A stretch of DNA of 21,221 bases. Origin: an uncultured Eubacteriales bacterium (lineage in GTDB: Bacteria > Bacillota > Clostridia > Oscillospirales > Acutalibacteraceae). The notes below the pieces were generated by a model that was given only the letters and a program-made list of their open reading frames with translations, was not told the DNA's origin and ran no database searches. The first letter of the stretch is position 1. Each line of letters begins with the position of its first letter. Of the stretch, positions 1 to 7,241 are shown in pieces. Both the position numbers and the translations under genes were made by a program. The stretch lies in the NCBI GenBank assembly GCA_934486615.1, contig CAKSQO010000015.1:1-21221 (forward strand). Reading direction: 5' to 3'.

Positions 1-33
1 GTCCTTTTTGCCCGCGCTCTCGTTGAGCGCCTG

Positions 34-65
34 ATTATACTACCACACCTATCCCCTTTTGTCAA
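34..65 (-). promoter_or_regulatory. Left-facing sigmaA-like promoter at window edge
   Basis: Read on the minus strand, a perfect -35 TTGACA (60-65) is followed by either TAGTAT (37-42) after 17 bases or a perfect TATAAT (34-39) after 20 bases. It would drive a gene beyond the left edge, divergent from typA. The 17-base option has ideal spacing but a weaker -10. Confidence 0.5.
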
Positions 66-253
66 CACTTTTTTTGAGTTTTTTTGCAAAAAGTTTTCCA
101 AGCCGCAAAAGCACCCTTTTTAAGCGGCGTTTCGACTCTGCGCCCCGTAAATACAGGCATTTTCATGCTGCCGGAGGCGATTGCTTTTATTATATATAAA
201 TGTAAGAGCGGCGGCGAAATTCATCCTAAAACCGCAAAAGTAAAAATCCGTAG

Positions 254-282
254 TTGTAATTTGCCGCAAAAAGTAGTAAAAT
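254..282 (+). promoter_or_regulatory. Candidate typA promoter
   Basis: TTGTAA (254-259), a 17-base spacer and TAAAAT (277-282) match the sigmaA consensus at 4/6 and 5/6 positions. Transcription would start near 289 and give a leader of about 45 nt before the typA start at 333. The rest of 66-253 is AT-rich with no gene I can support. Confidence 0.4.
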
Positions 283-332
283 TGATATGTTTGAGTAAAA
301 GTAAAATCAGTATAACTGCGAGGAGCATGGAA

Positions 333-2150
333 ATGAGACAGGAACATCTTAGAAACATCGCAATAATCGCCCACGTCGACCACGGCAAGACCACCCTCGT
401 CGACAAGCTGCTCAAGCAGTCGGGCACCTTCCGCTCTAACGAGCAGGTCGCCGAGCGCGTTATGGACTCCAACGACATCGAGCGCGAGCGCGGCATAACC
501 ATTCTTTCCAAAAACACGAGCCTTGTTTACAAGGACACCAAGATCAACATCGTCGACACCCCCGGCCACGCCGACTTCGGCGGCGAGGTCGAGCGCATAC
601 TGATGATGGTCGACGCGGTGCTGCTGCTGGTCGACGCGTTCGAGGGCTGCATGCCGCAAACGCGCTTCGTGCTGAAAAAGGCGCTCGCCCTCGGCAAGAA
701 GCCGATCGTCGTCATCAACAAGATCGACCGCCCGATGGCGCGCCCCGCCGAGGTCATCGACGAGGTGCTCGACCTGTTCATCGAGCTGGGCGCCGACGAC
801 GATCAGCTCGAGTTCCCCGTAGTCTACGCTTCGGCGCGCGACGGCTACTCCTCGCTCGACCCGAACGTCCGCGAGGGCGATATGCGCCCGCTGCTCGACG
901 CCATTCTCGAGTACGCCCCCGCTCCCGAGGGCGACCCCGACGCGCCGCTGCAGCTGCTGTTCTCCAACATCGACTATGACGAGTACGTCGGCCGCATCGG
1001 CATCGGACGCGTCGAGCGCGGCACGGTCAGGGTCAACGACACCGTCACGCTCTGCCACTCCGACGGCACGAGCCACAACGTCAAAATATCGAAGCTCTAC
1101 CAGTTCGTCGGCCTCAAGCGCGTTGAGTGCGAGAGCGCTTCAATCGGCGACATCGTCGCCGTCTCGGGCCTGACCGACCTGAACATCGGCGAGACCGTCT
1201 GCGACCCGAGCTGCATTGAGCCGCTGCCCTTTGTTAAGATCGACGAGCCGACCGTCAGCATGAACTTTATGGTCAACAACTCGCCTTTCGCGGGCAAGGA
1301 GGGCAAGTTCGTCACCTCCCGCAACCTGCGCGAGCGCCTGTTCAAAGAGGTCGAGACCAACATCAGCATGCGCGTTGAGGAGACCGACTCGGCCGACACG
1401 TTCCGCGTTTCCGGCCGCGGCGAGCTGCACCTTTCGATACTCATCGAGACTATGCGCCGTCAGGGCTACGAGTTCCAGGTCTCGCGCCCCGAGGTCATCT
1501 ACACCTACGTCGACGGCGTTAAAATGGAGCCTATCGAGCTGCTTATGATCGAAGTGCCCGAGTCCTACGTCGGCGCGGTCATCGAGAAGCTCGGCGCGCG
1601 CAAGGCGGAGATGCTCAACATGGGCACGCGCGAGGGCGGCTCGACCCACATTGAATTCCGCATTCCGTCGCGCAGCCTGATGGGCTACCGCTCGCAGTTC
1701 ATGACCGACACCAACGGCAACGGCATTATGAACCACGTTTTTGACGGCTACGAGCCGTTCAAGGGCGAAATTCCCGAGCGCAGCGCAGGCTCGATAATCG
1801 TCCACGAGGACGGCGAGACCACCGCTTACGGCCTGTTCAACACGCAGGAGCGCGGCCGCCTGTTCATCGGACCCGGCGTGCCCGTTTACGAGGGTATGAT
1901 CGTCGGCGAAAACCCGAAGGGCGAGGACATCGTCTGCAACGTCTGCAAGAAAAAGCACATCACCAACACCCGTGCCGCGGGCAGCGACGACGCGCTCAAG
2001 CTCACCCCGCCGAGCACCTACTCGCTCGAGCAGGCGCTTGAGTTCATCAAGGACGACGAGCTGGTCGAGATCACTCCGAAATCCGTCAGAATCCGCAAGA
2101 AGATCCTCTCCAAAGAGCTGAGAATGAAGCAGGCGAGCAAAAAACACTGA
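333..2150 (+). CDS. typA: GTP-binding translation factor TypA/BipA
   Basis: A 605-residue ribosome-binding translational GTPase of the EF-G family, involved in ribosome assembly and stress or low-temperature growth. The G domain is intact: G1 AHVDHGKT (13-20), switch-1 RGIT (53-56), G3 DTPGH (75-79) and G4 NKID (129-132). The EF-G-like domains and the TypA-specific C-terminus follow, and the length is normal for the family. I chose ATG 333 because AGGAG (321-325) lies 7 bases upstream. ATG 327 is too close to that site, and the open frame back to 84 has no family similarity and crosses the likely promoter. The next gene begins 24 bases downstream, so typA probably heads an operon with the exonuclease and mscL. 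Confidence 0.96.
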   Translation: MRQEHLRNIAIIAHVDHGKTTLVDKLLKQSGTFRSNEQVAERVMDSNDIERERGITILSKNTSLVYKDTKINIVDTPGHADFGGEVERILMMVDAVLLLVDAFEGCMPQTRFVLKKALALGKKPIVVINKIDRPMARPAEVIDEVLDLFIELGADDDQLEFPVVYASARDGYSSLDPNVREGDMRPLLDAILEYAPAPEGDPDAPLQLLFSNIDYDEYVGRIGIGRVERGTVRVNDTVTLCHSDGTSHNVKISKLYQFVGLKRVECESASIGDIVAVSGLTDLNIGETVCDPSCIEPLPFVKIDEPTVSMNFMVNNSPFAGKEGKFVTSRNLRERLFKEVETNISMRVEETDSADTFRVSGRGELHLSILIETMRRQGYEFQVSRPEVIYTYVDGVKMEPIELLMIEVPESYVGAVIEKLGARKAEMLNMGTREGGSTHIEFRIPSRSLMGYRSQFMTDTNGNGIMNHVFDGYEPFKGEIPERSAGSIIVHEDGETTAYGLFNTQERGRLFIGPGVPVYEGMIVGENPKGEDIVCNVCKKKHITNTRAAGSDDALKLTPPSTYSLEQALEFIKDDELVEITPKSVRIRKKILSKELRMKQASKKH

Positions 2151-2174
2151 TTTTATCGAAAAGGAGGGCGCCCT

Positions 2175-3098
2175 ATGGCTCATGGCTACGAGATAAGCGG
2201 CGGCGGGAATAAGGGCGTCTGTATCATTATGGATCTCGAGTGGAACAGCGCCTACTGCTCCTGGCAGCAGCGCTTTCTCAACGAGATTATCGAGATCGGC
2301 GCGGTCAAGCTTGACGGGCATCTGAACGAGGTCGGGCGCTTCCGTTGCTTTGTCCGCTCGCGGCTGACCAGAAAGCTGCGCGGCCGCTTCAAGGGGCTGA
2401 CCAACATCTCCAACGAGGATATGCGCAGCGGCATCGACTTTGACGAGGCCATAAAGCGCTACACCGAGTGGGCGGGCGAGGACACGCTGACCTTGACGTG
2501 GAGCAATTCCGACATATACGCCCTGCTTGACAATATGAAAACGCTGCTCGACACCGACACGATACCGTTTCTTTATCGCTACGCCGACGTGCAGAAGTAC
2601 GTTCAGGAGCGGCTCGGTGTGACGGGCAACCAGATCTCGCTGACCGCTGCGGCCGAGCTGGCAGGTGTAAGCTTTGAGGAATTCGCGGCGCACAGGGCAC
2701 TGGGCGACTGCCTTTGCAGTGCGGAGCTGCTGCGCAGGACGTGGGTCGACGGCGGGCTTGACAAGTACACTATCGACGCGTCGACGGGCGAATACTACCG
2801 CAGGCTGATGTTCAAGCCGTACCTTATCTCCGACTTAAACGACCCGCTTGTCGACAAGGCAAAGCTGCGCTTCAAGTGCCCCGCCTGCGGCATTTACCTC
2901 AAGCGCAGGGGCAAGTGGCAGTTCAAGAACCGCTGGCACCGCGCGGACTTCGTCTGCAGCGGCTGCGGCCGCTCATATTGCGGCAGAGTGCGGTTTAAGA
3001 AGCTGTACGACTCGGTCGCGGTGACTGAAAATCTGTCTGAATCTCCTGCAGCGCAGGGCAACAGCGCTAAGCCGTCCGACGTCGCGGAGAAAGTATAA
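2175..3098 (+). CDS. DEDDh-type 3'-5' exonuclease with C-terminal zinc ribbon
   Basis: A 307-residue protein with an exonuclease fold of the DnaQ/ERI1/KapD kind, expected to remove 3' nucleotides from RNA or DNA using two metal ions. The visible acidic set is D20 and E22 (in MDLEW), D113 (after WSNS), H173 and D178 (in HRALGD), which fits the DEDDh arrangement. The C-terminal third holds two CxxC knuckles, CPAC and CSGC, about 35 residues apart, forming a probable zinc ribbon that could bind nucleic acid or ribosomes. AAGGAGG (2161-2167) sits 7 bases before the ATG. Its place between typA and mscL suggests cotranscription. Substrate is unknown; an RNA role is inferred from the family and from the translation-gene neighbour. 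Confidence 0.85.
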   Translation: MAHGYEISGGGNKGVCIIMDLEWNSAYCSWQQRFLNEIIEIGAVKLDGHLNEVGRFRCFVRSRLTRKLRGRFKGLTNISNEDMRSGIDFDEAIKRYTEWAGEDTLTLTWSNSDIYALLDNMKTLLDTDTIPFLYRYADVQKYVQERLGVTGNQISLTAAAELAGVSFEEFAAHRALGDCLCSAELLRRTWVDGGLDKYTIDASTGEYYRRLMFKPYLISDLNDPLVDKAKLRFKCPACGIYLKRRGKWQFKNRWHRADFVCSGCGRSYCGRVRFKKLYDSVAVTENLSESPAAQGNSAKPSDVAEKV

Positions 3099-3124
3099 AA
3101 CCGAAAGGAAGCGAAACTGTTTCT

Positions 3125-3625
3125 ATGGCAAAGCTCAAAATCAAAAAAGTCGGACTCATTGAGGAATTCAAACAATTCATCACCCGTGGAAATGTTATCG
3201 ACCTTGCGGTCGGCGTTATCATCGGCGCCGCGTTCCAGTCGATAGTCAACTCGCTGGTCAATGACGTGATCATGCCGTTTGTCGGCCTGTTCACGGGCGG
3301 CACGAACTTCTCCGACAAGTTCATCGTGCTCAAGTACGCCGACGGCGTAAGGCAGACGTTCCACACCGTCGACCAGGCGAAGGAGGCCGGCGCGACCGTT
3401 CTGGCCTACGGCTCGTTTATCACGGCTGTGCTCAACTTTCTGATACTTGCGGCGGTTATTTTCCTGCTCGTAAAGGGGATCAACAAGATTCACGACCTCG
3501 GCAAAAAGCCCGTTGAAATTGCCGAGCCCGAGCCTGCCCCGACGACGAAGGTATGCCCGTTCTGCAAGAGCGAGATAGACATCGGCGCGACCCGCTGCCC
3601 CCACTGCACAAGCGTCCTCGAGTAG
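3125..3625 (+). CDS. mscL: Large-conductance mechanosensitive channel MscL with zinc-ribbon tail
   Basis: A 166-residue homopentameric channel that opens under membrane tension to release solutes after osmotic downshock. The conserved N-terminal helix and first membrane segment are clear (FITRGNVIDLAVGVIIGAAF, about 18-37, then VNDVIMPFVG). A second membrane segment lies near 98-117. The last 30 residues (CPFC and CPHC, 13 residues apart) form a probable rubredoxin-like zinc ribbon, making the protein longer than the usual 130-150 residues. The best Shine-Dalgarno site, AAAGGA (3104-3109), is 15 bases from the ATG, with a small GAAACTGTTTC hairpin between them, so initiation may be weak or structured. 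It follows the exonuclease by 26 bases. Confidence 0.93.
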   Translation: MAKLKIKKVGLIEEFKQFITRGNVIDLAVGVIIGAAFQSIVNSLVNDVIMPFVGLFTGGTNFSDKFIVLKYADGVRQTFHTVDQAKEAGATVLAYGSFITAVLNFLILAAVIFLLVKGINKIHDLGKKPVEIAEPEPAPTTKVCPFCKSEIDIGATRCPHCTSVLE

Positions 3626-3637
3626 CCGCGTATCGCT

Positions 3638-3697
3638 GCGGTTTGTCCGCGCCGCCGAGGGCGGTTTGTCCGCGCCGCCGAGGGCGGTCTGTCCGCG
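3638..3697 (+). repeat. 23-bp hairpin tandem repeat after mscL
   Basis: Two full 23-bp units (3638-3660, 3661-3683) and a partial third (3684-3697). Each contains TTTGTCCGCG or TCTGTCCGCG, and a stem CCGCC-GAG-GGCGG lies between successive TTGTCCGCG blocks (3652-3664, 3675-3687). It starts 12 bases after the mscL stop. The same hairpin-plus-TTTGTCCGCG arrangement recurs at 4173-4195, 15660-15691 and 16032-16057. Confidence 0.85.
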
Positions 3698-3702
3698 TTT
3701 GG

Positions 3703-3831
3703 GCGCTGCGGGTTATTTTGACCTCTGCCCCGCGCAATCGGCGCGGCAGGTTGTTTTGACCTCTGCCCCGCGCAATCGGCGCTGCGGGTTATTTTGACCT
3801 CTGCCCCGCGCAATCGGCGCTGCGGGTAATT
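3703..3831. repeat. 38-bp tandem repeat, three units plus a partial
   Basis: Units at 3703-3740, 3741-3778 and 3779-3816, followed by a truncated copy to 3831. The first and third are identical; the middle one differs at four positions near its start. Each contains TTTTGACCTCTGCCCCGCGC and can fold into a GC-rich hairpin (CCCGCGC pairing with GC-T-GCGGG across the unit boundary). A 38-base period shifts the reading frame at every unit, so open frames here are not genes. Confidence 0.9.
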
Positions 3832-3862
3832 GGGCGACCGCAAGAACGAAGTGAATAGCTTC

Positions 3863-3927
3863 GGTGTGCCTGACGGCATGGATCGGATTCGGTTTTTGTA
3901 CATTCAATCTGTGCCGTCAGACACACC
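3863..3927 (-). repeat. 16-bp inverted repeat with 33-nt loop
   Basis: Arms GGTGTGCCTGACGGCA (3863-3878) and TGCCGTCAGACACACC (3912-3927) pair at 15 of 16 positions. The remaining pair is a G.U wobble only when read as minus-strand RNA, and a mismatch on the plus strand. The rest of 3928-4079 holds only a small GCTTC/GAAGC hairpin near 3970-3985 and no gene I can support. Confidence 0.6.
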
Positions 3928-4070
3928 TTTATTATTAAGTATTTTTCTGTGTTAATTACGTTCAACCAAGGCTTCTCCCTTGAAGCAGGCGGAGGCTTTG
4001 GGTGCGCAGCTTATCCCTATCCGGTCCCGTGCCGAAGACACACCGCATCTATTGACTGTTACTTCTTACA

Positions 4071-4144
4071 TAAAACAAATCCCCCGCTTCGAGCAGTCGC
4101 AGAGCGAGTCTCAAACTCGCTTAGCAGTTACTCGAAGCGGGGGA
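4071..4144 (-). terminator. Branched terminator-like hairpin downstream of the small acidic membrane-protein gene
   Basis: A perfect 14-bp outer stem (4080-4093 with 4131-4144, core CCCCCGCTTCGAG) encloses a second 7-bp stem AGCGAGT/ACTCGCT (4103-4109 with 4115-4121). On the minus strand the hairpin is followed by TTTGTTTTA, as expected of a Rho-independent terminator for the gene ending at 4187. A sister element of identical core length lies at 15783-15843. Confidence 0.7.
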
Positions 4145-4172
4145 TAAATTTACGTTATATTCGCACTCAAAG

Positions 4173-4195
4173 CGCGGACAAACAGGCTATGCCTG
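4173..4195 (-). repeat. Hairpin + TTTGTCCGCG tag over the stop codon
   Basis: On the minus strand, stem CAGGC-ATA-GCCTG (4183-4195) is followed directly by TTTGTCCGCG (4182-4173). The TAG stop of the small acidic protein gene overlaps the loop. It belongs to the family seen after mscL and at the end of ribF. Confidence 0.65.
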
Positions 4196-4423
4196 CTCGT
4201 CGTCGGAGTCGTCTTCGTCCTCGTCGGCTGCATCTGTGCCGATGGGGCACTCGCTGCAATCCTCGTCACAGCCATCGCAATCGAAATCGTAGCAGTCGCC
4301 GTCGCACAGGCAGCGCTTGCGGATAACGAAGTGATATACGGCGACGGCGATGCCTGCCGCAGCCGCGAGAGAAGCGACGATTATACCGATGACGGTGAAA
4401 ATATTAGTATCTTTCTTGCACAT
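4187..4423 (-). CDS. Small Cys/Asp-rich single-span membrane protein
   Basis: A 78-residue protein I do not recognise. A short basic N-terminus (MCKKD) is followed by one membrane segment (about 8-34), then RKR and a tail with seven cysteines (38, 40, 44, 49, 52, 56, 59) spaced C-x-C-x3-C-x4-C-x2-C-x3-C-x2-C among many aspartates. It ends in a run of Asp and Glu. This pattern suggests metal binding (iron, zinc or cluster), which is inference only. The gene is real by context: GGAGG lies 8 bases before the ATG, a near-consensus promoter (4492-4520) sits upstream inside the end of cls, and a hairpin terminator follows. Topology is uncertain; the RKR after the span favours a cytoplasmic tail. 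Confidence 0.75.
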   Translation of the reverse strand: MCKKDTNIFTVIGIIVASLAAAAGIAVAVYHFVIRKRCLCDGDCYDFDCDGCDEDCSECPIGTDAADEDEDDSDDEQA

Positions 4424-4491
4424 AAAAAATCCTCCGTTTAAAATAAATTCGACAGCCGCTCAAACCCTGAGCGCAGCTTAAATCTACCTTT

Positions 4492-4520
4492 ATAATAACC
4501 CAATCGTCCGTCTTTGTCAA
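4492..4520 (-). promoter_or_regulatory. SigmaA promoter for the small acidic protein gene
   Basis: On the minus strand, TTGACA (4515-4520), 17 bases, then TATTAT (4492-4497). It lies directly after the cls stop at 4521, overlapping nothing but the cls end, and about 70 bases before the ATG at 4423. The boxes and spacing are identical to the lipoprotein promoter at 7076-7104. Confidence 0.75.
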
Positions 4521-6062
4521 CTACATAAACGGCGCGAACAGGCGCAGCAGAGAGCGCCCTATCTTCTTGTGCAGCGGCTCGGACTTCATAGAGGCGGGCG
4601 TTATCTCCTCGCTTTGGGCGATGATGTCGTCGACGTGCCGTTTGACGTCGGCAACCGCCTTGTCGCCGCACAGCCACGTTCCGCACTCAAAGTGAAAATA
4701 GAAGCTGCGATAGTCCATATTGACCGACCCGACCGTCGCGACCGAGTCGTCGGAAACAAACAGCTTCGAGTGGATGAAGCCGGGCGTGTACTCGTAAATG
4801 TGTATACCCTTTTTCATCAGCCCCGTGTAGTACGACCGTGTGACGGGGTGGACGTACCACTTGTCGCGTATCTTCGGCGTGATTATCCTGACGTCGACGC
4901 CCGACTGAGCCGCGAGCTTGAGCATGATCTCCATCTCGTCGTCGAGTATCAGATACGGCGTAGTAATGTAAACATACTTTTGCGCCGTGTGAAGGATCTG
5001 CATATACAGCTTCTCGGCGGGATTTTCCTTATTGAACGGACCGTCGCAGTACGGCTGAACGAAGCCACGCGCTCCCTGCACGGCGGCTGGACGCCCGGGT
5101 GCGGAGTAGTCCGTGCCGTTTATGAAGCTCCACATATTCATAAACATCAGCGTGAACGAGTAGACCGCGCTGCCCTTTATCATAACGGCGCTGTCGAGCC
5201 AATAGCCGTGGCGCTTCCAAAGGTTGATGTACTCGTCGCCGATGTTCACGCCGCCCGTGAAGGCAGTCGAGCCGTCGATGACCACGATCTTGCGGTGGTT
5301 GCGGTTGTTCATAAACATATCAATCGACGGGCGCAGCGGGTTGAACACCGCCGTCTTTATGCCGTCGGCGCGCATACGCTTGATGAAGCCGCGGCTTTGC
5401 CGCTGAATAGAGCCGAAGTCGTCGAAGATGATACGCACGTCAACTCCCGCGGCGGCCTTTTCTTTAAGTATCTTGTGTATCGAGTCCCACATTATACCCT
5501 CGGCGAGGATAAAGAACTCGATAAAAATGCTTTTTTCGGCTTTTTGCAGCTCCTCAAGCAGCCGCTCGTGCATCTTCTCCCCGGGCGCGAGGAACTCCGC
5601 ATCGGTGCCGTCGTAAACCGGGAAAGTCGAGCCGCGATAAAGGTACTGCGACTGCCGCCACGCCTGCGGATACTCGGCCTTGAGCCGCTCGGCGACCTCG
5701 GGCTGCTGCGGCATATGCTCGGCGGCGGTGCTGTCGAGCGCGGCCATTCGCTTTTTGACGCGCGGCAAAACCCGACTGCCGCCGCGTATCATATAGAAAA
5801 AGCAGCCCGCCAGCGGCAGCAGGATAATAAAAACTACCCACGACATTTTGTAGCTGGGATTGTCGGGCTTGTTCACAATATAAACAACGAGCGCGACACC
5901 GATGAGCTGAAACACCGTGTAGACCACGGCCATATTCACCCTCATGTAGGCGACCATGGCGAACACAAGGCCGACCTCGGCCAGAAGCAGCAAAACGATT
6001 ATCAGCAGCCGCACGGGAAAAGCGACGCCGCGCTTCATTCGTTTTTTGTTGTCGTTCATCAT
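4521..6062 (-). CDS. cls: Cardiolipin synthase (phospholipase D family)
   Basis: A 513-residue integral membrane enzyme that condenses two phosphatidylglycerol molecules into cardiolipin and glycerol. Hydrophobic segments at about 18-35, 40-60 and 73-92 form the usual N-terminal membrane anchor (PLDc_N). Two catalytic HKD motifs follow: HRKIVVID (H256, K258, D263) then GGVNIGDEY, and HSKLFVSD (H431, K433, D438) then GSVNMDYRS. Both are intact and the length is typical. GAGGGG lies 7 bases upstream of ATG 6062; a second ATG at 6059 is in frame. The gene starts 30 bases after the lipoprotein gene and has no clear promoter of its own, so the two are probably cotranscribed. Confidence 0.93.
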   Translation of the reverse strand: MMNDNKKRMKRGVAFPVRLLIIVLLLLAEVGLVFAMVAYMRVNMAVVYTVFQLIGVALVVYIVNKPDNPSYKMSWVVFIILLPLAGCFFYMIRGGSRVLPRVKKRMAALDSTAAEHMPQQPEVAERLKAEYPQAWRQSQYLYRGSTFPVYDGTDAEFLAPGEKMHERLLEELQKAEKSIFIEFFILAEGIMWDSIHKILKEKAAAGVDVRIIFDDFGSIQRQSRGFIKRMRADGIKTAVFNPLRPSIDMFMNNRNHRKIVVIDGSTAFTGGVNIGDEYINLWKRHGYWLDSAVMIKGSAVYSFTLMFMNMWSFINGTDYSAPGRPAAVQGARGFVQPYCDGPFNKENPAEKLYMQILHTAQKYVYITTPYLILDDEMEIMLKLAAQSGVDVRIITPKIRDKWYVHPVTRSYYTGLMKKGIHIYEYTPGFIHSKLFVSDDSVATVGSVNMDYRSFYFHFECGTWLCGDKAVADVKRHVDDIIAQSEEITPASMKSEPLHKKIGRSLLRLFAPFM

Positions 6063-6092
6063 CTGCCGTCCCCTCTGCCGCGGTTTATGGCT

Positions 6093-7010
6093 TTATATTG
6101 CCCAATCGGGCGCGCTTATATCGTCCTTTGCGGGGTCGAAGCCGTCAAGCTCAAAGCTGCTTGAGATGCGCATTGTCGACTCCGCGCCGTTTTCCTCCGC
6201 GTGACAGACGACGGAGCAGGCATACCTCGTAATACGTCCCTCGCTCAAGGCGACCGTCACGGTGAAGTAGCTGACGCTGACGTCGGGCGCACTCTCGCCG
6301 AGGCTTAACCCCGAGAGCATTTTGCCGACAATGCGCGTGCCCTTGGCCGAATTTATCGTGAAAGTGTAGCTGTTCGTGCCCGAGCTGACGCTCTCAATAT
6401 CGGTGCGCAAAAAGGCGAACACGATTTCATCCGTGAAGCGCTTCAGGCGCGGCGCAGTGTAGTTTTCTCTGCCGATAAGACGCGAGTTATTCGCGGAATT
6501 TGCGTAGTCCTCGTATTGGTTGAGGGTCTTCAGCGACCTGTCGGACCCGGACGCGTAGCCCGCGTCGGTCGAGACGGAAAGGCGCTTATTGTGCGAGTCC
6601 TTCCCGGTCGTGACAAGGCTGTAAATATAGTCGCTGCCGTCGGAAACGGCGCTGACCGCGGTGCGCTCAAGCTCGGCCGTGCCCGTGTCGAGCACCTGAC
6701 TGTAGGTCTGCTCGGCAGAGAAGGAGAACGCTTTCAGCGCCGCCGTGTTTTTGAGCGCCGTCGAATAGTCGGCGAACGCGTCGGCGATGCTGACGTCATT
6801 GCTCGGCTCGGCTGCGTCGTTTGAAACGGTGTCGCCTGCTTTCAGGCTGTCGGTCACGCTGCCGACGGCGTTGAAGCCGTCCGACTGCATCATATCGTCA
6901 ACGGCTTTGGACATTTCGGAGGGCGCACCGTCCGCGGCCTTCGGCCCGCCGCAGGCAGTGAATACCGCCAGTGCGACCGCGCAGAATATGACCGCGAGTC
7001 GTTTAATCAT
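6093..7010 (-). CDS. Putative secreted lipoprotein, function unknown
   Basis: A 305-residue protein with a basic start (MIKR), a hydrophobic segment and a lipobox-like AVFTAC with Cys20, then a Gly/Ala/Ser/Asp-rich linker. This predicts a membrane-anchored lipoprotein on the outer face; Phe at position -3 is not ideal for the lipobox. The rest is rich in Ser, Thr and alternating hydrophobic residues, compatible with a beta-rich LolA/LppX-like fold, which is only a guess. I do not recognise a catalytic motif. ATG 7010 is chosen because AAGGGGG lies 9 bases upstream and the signal peptide starts there; the frame extends to 7085 but that part approaches the promoter. It precedes cls by 30 bases, suggesting a cell-envelope role. 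Confidence 0.8.
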   Translation of the reverse strand: MIKRLAVIFCAVALAVFTACGGPKAADGAPSEMSKAVDDMMQSDGFNAVGSVTDSLKAGDTVSNDAAEPSNDVSIADAFADYSTALKNTAALKAFSFSAEQTYSQVLDTGTAELERTAVSAVSDGSDYIYSLVTTGKDSHNKRLSVSTDAGYASGSDRSLKTLNQYEDYANSANNSRLIGRENYTAPRLKRFTDEIVFAFLRTDIESVSSGTNSYTFTINSAKGTRIVGKMLSGLSLGESAPDVSVSYFTVTVALSEGRITRYACSVVCHAEENGAESTMRISSSFELDGFDPAKDDISAPDWAI

Positions 7011-7075
7011 AAGCCGCTGCCCCCTTGTGAATGAAAAGTCGTATGTTTTGCACGATTTGTATAAAAATATTAGTA

Positions 7076-7104
7076 ATAATATCACGATATTTGTACTTTG
7101 TCAA
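7076..7104 (-). promoter_or_regulatory. SigmaA promoter for the lipoprotein-cls operon
   Basis: On the minus strand, perfect TTGACA (7099-7104), 17 bases, TATTAT (7076-7081), with TGA just before the -10 (extended -10). A second TTGACT lies immediately upstream. It is about 65 bases before the ATG at 7010. Confidence 0.8.
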
Positions 7105-7192
7105 ATTTAGTCAACGTCAGTCACACTTCCGGCCGACCCGATAAGCGCGTTTGCAGCACAGGCGGCTGAGCGCCCTGCGGACAGGCCTGCCG

Positions 7193-7241
7193 TCAATCCG
7201 CGCCCGCGGATTGAAAAGCCCCCGCTCCCCAACCGCGGGGG
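7193..7241. repeat. Two adjacent GC-rich hairpins
   Basis: A perfect 10-bp inverted repeat TCAATCCGCG/CGCGGATTGA with a 2-nt loop (7193-7214), then CCCCCGC/GCGGGGG (7219-7225 with 7235-7241). On the minus strand the second hairpin is followed by CTTTTC, a weak terminator-like tail, but no gene lies upstream of it. Confidence 0.6.

Noticed and set aside
84..332. Upstream extension of typA by 83 residues
   Set aside because: No similarity to the family, no ribosome binding site at 84, a candidate promoter within the stretch and a well-placed AGGAG before ATG 333.
1140..2693. 517-codon minus-strand open frame
   Set aside because: Antisense to typA and the exonuclease; no motifs.
3490..3907. 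Minus-strand frames rich in Arg, Gly and Ala
   Set aside because: They are the 23- and 38-bp repeats read in three frames and overlap the end of mscL.
4569..6164. 531-codon plus-strand open frame
   Set aside because: Antisense to cls, whose two HKD motifs and membrane segments are intact.
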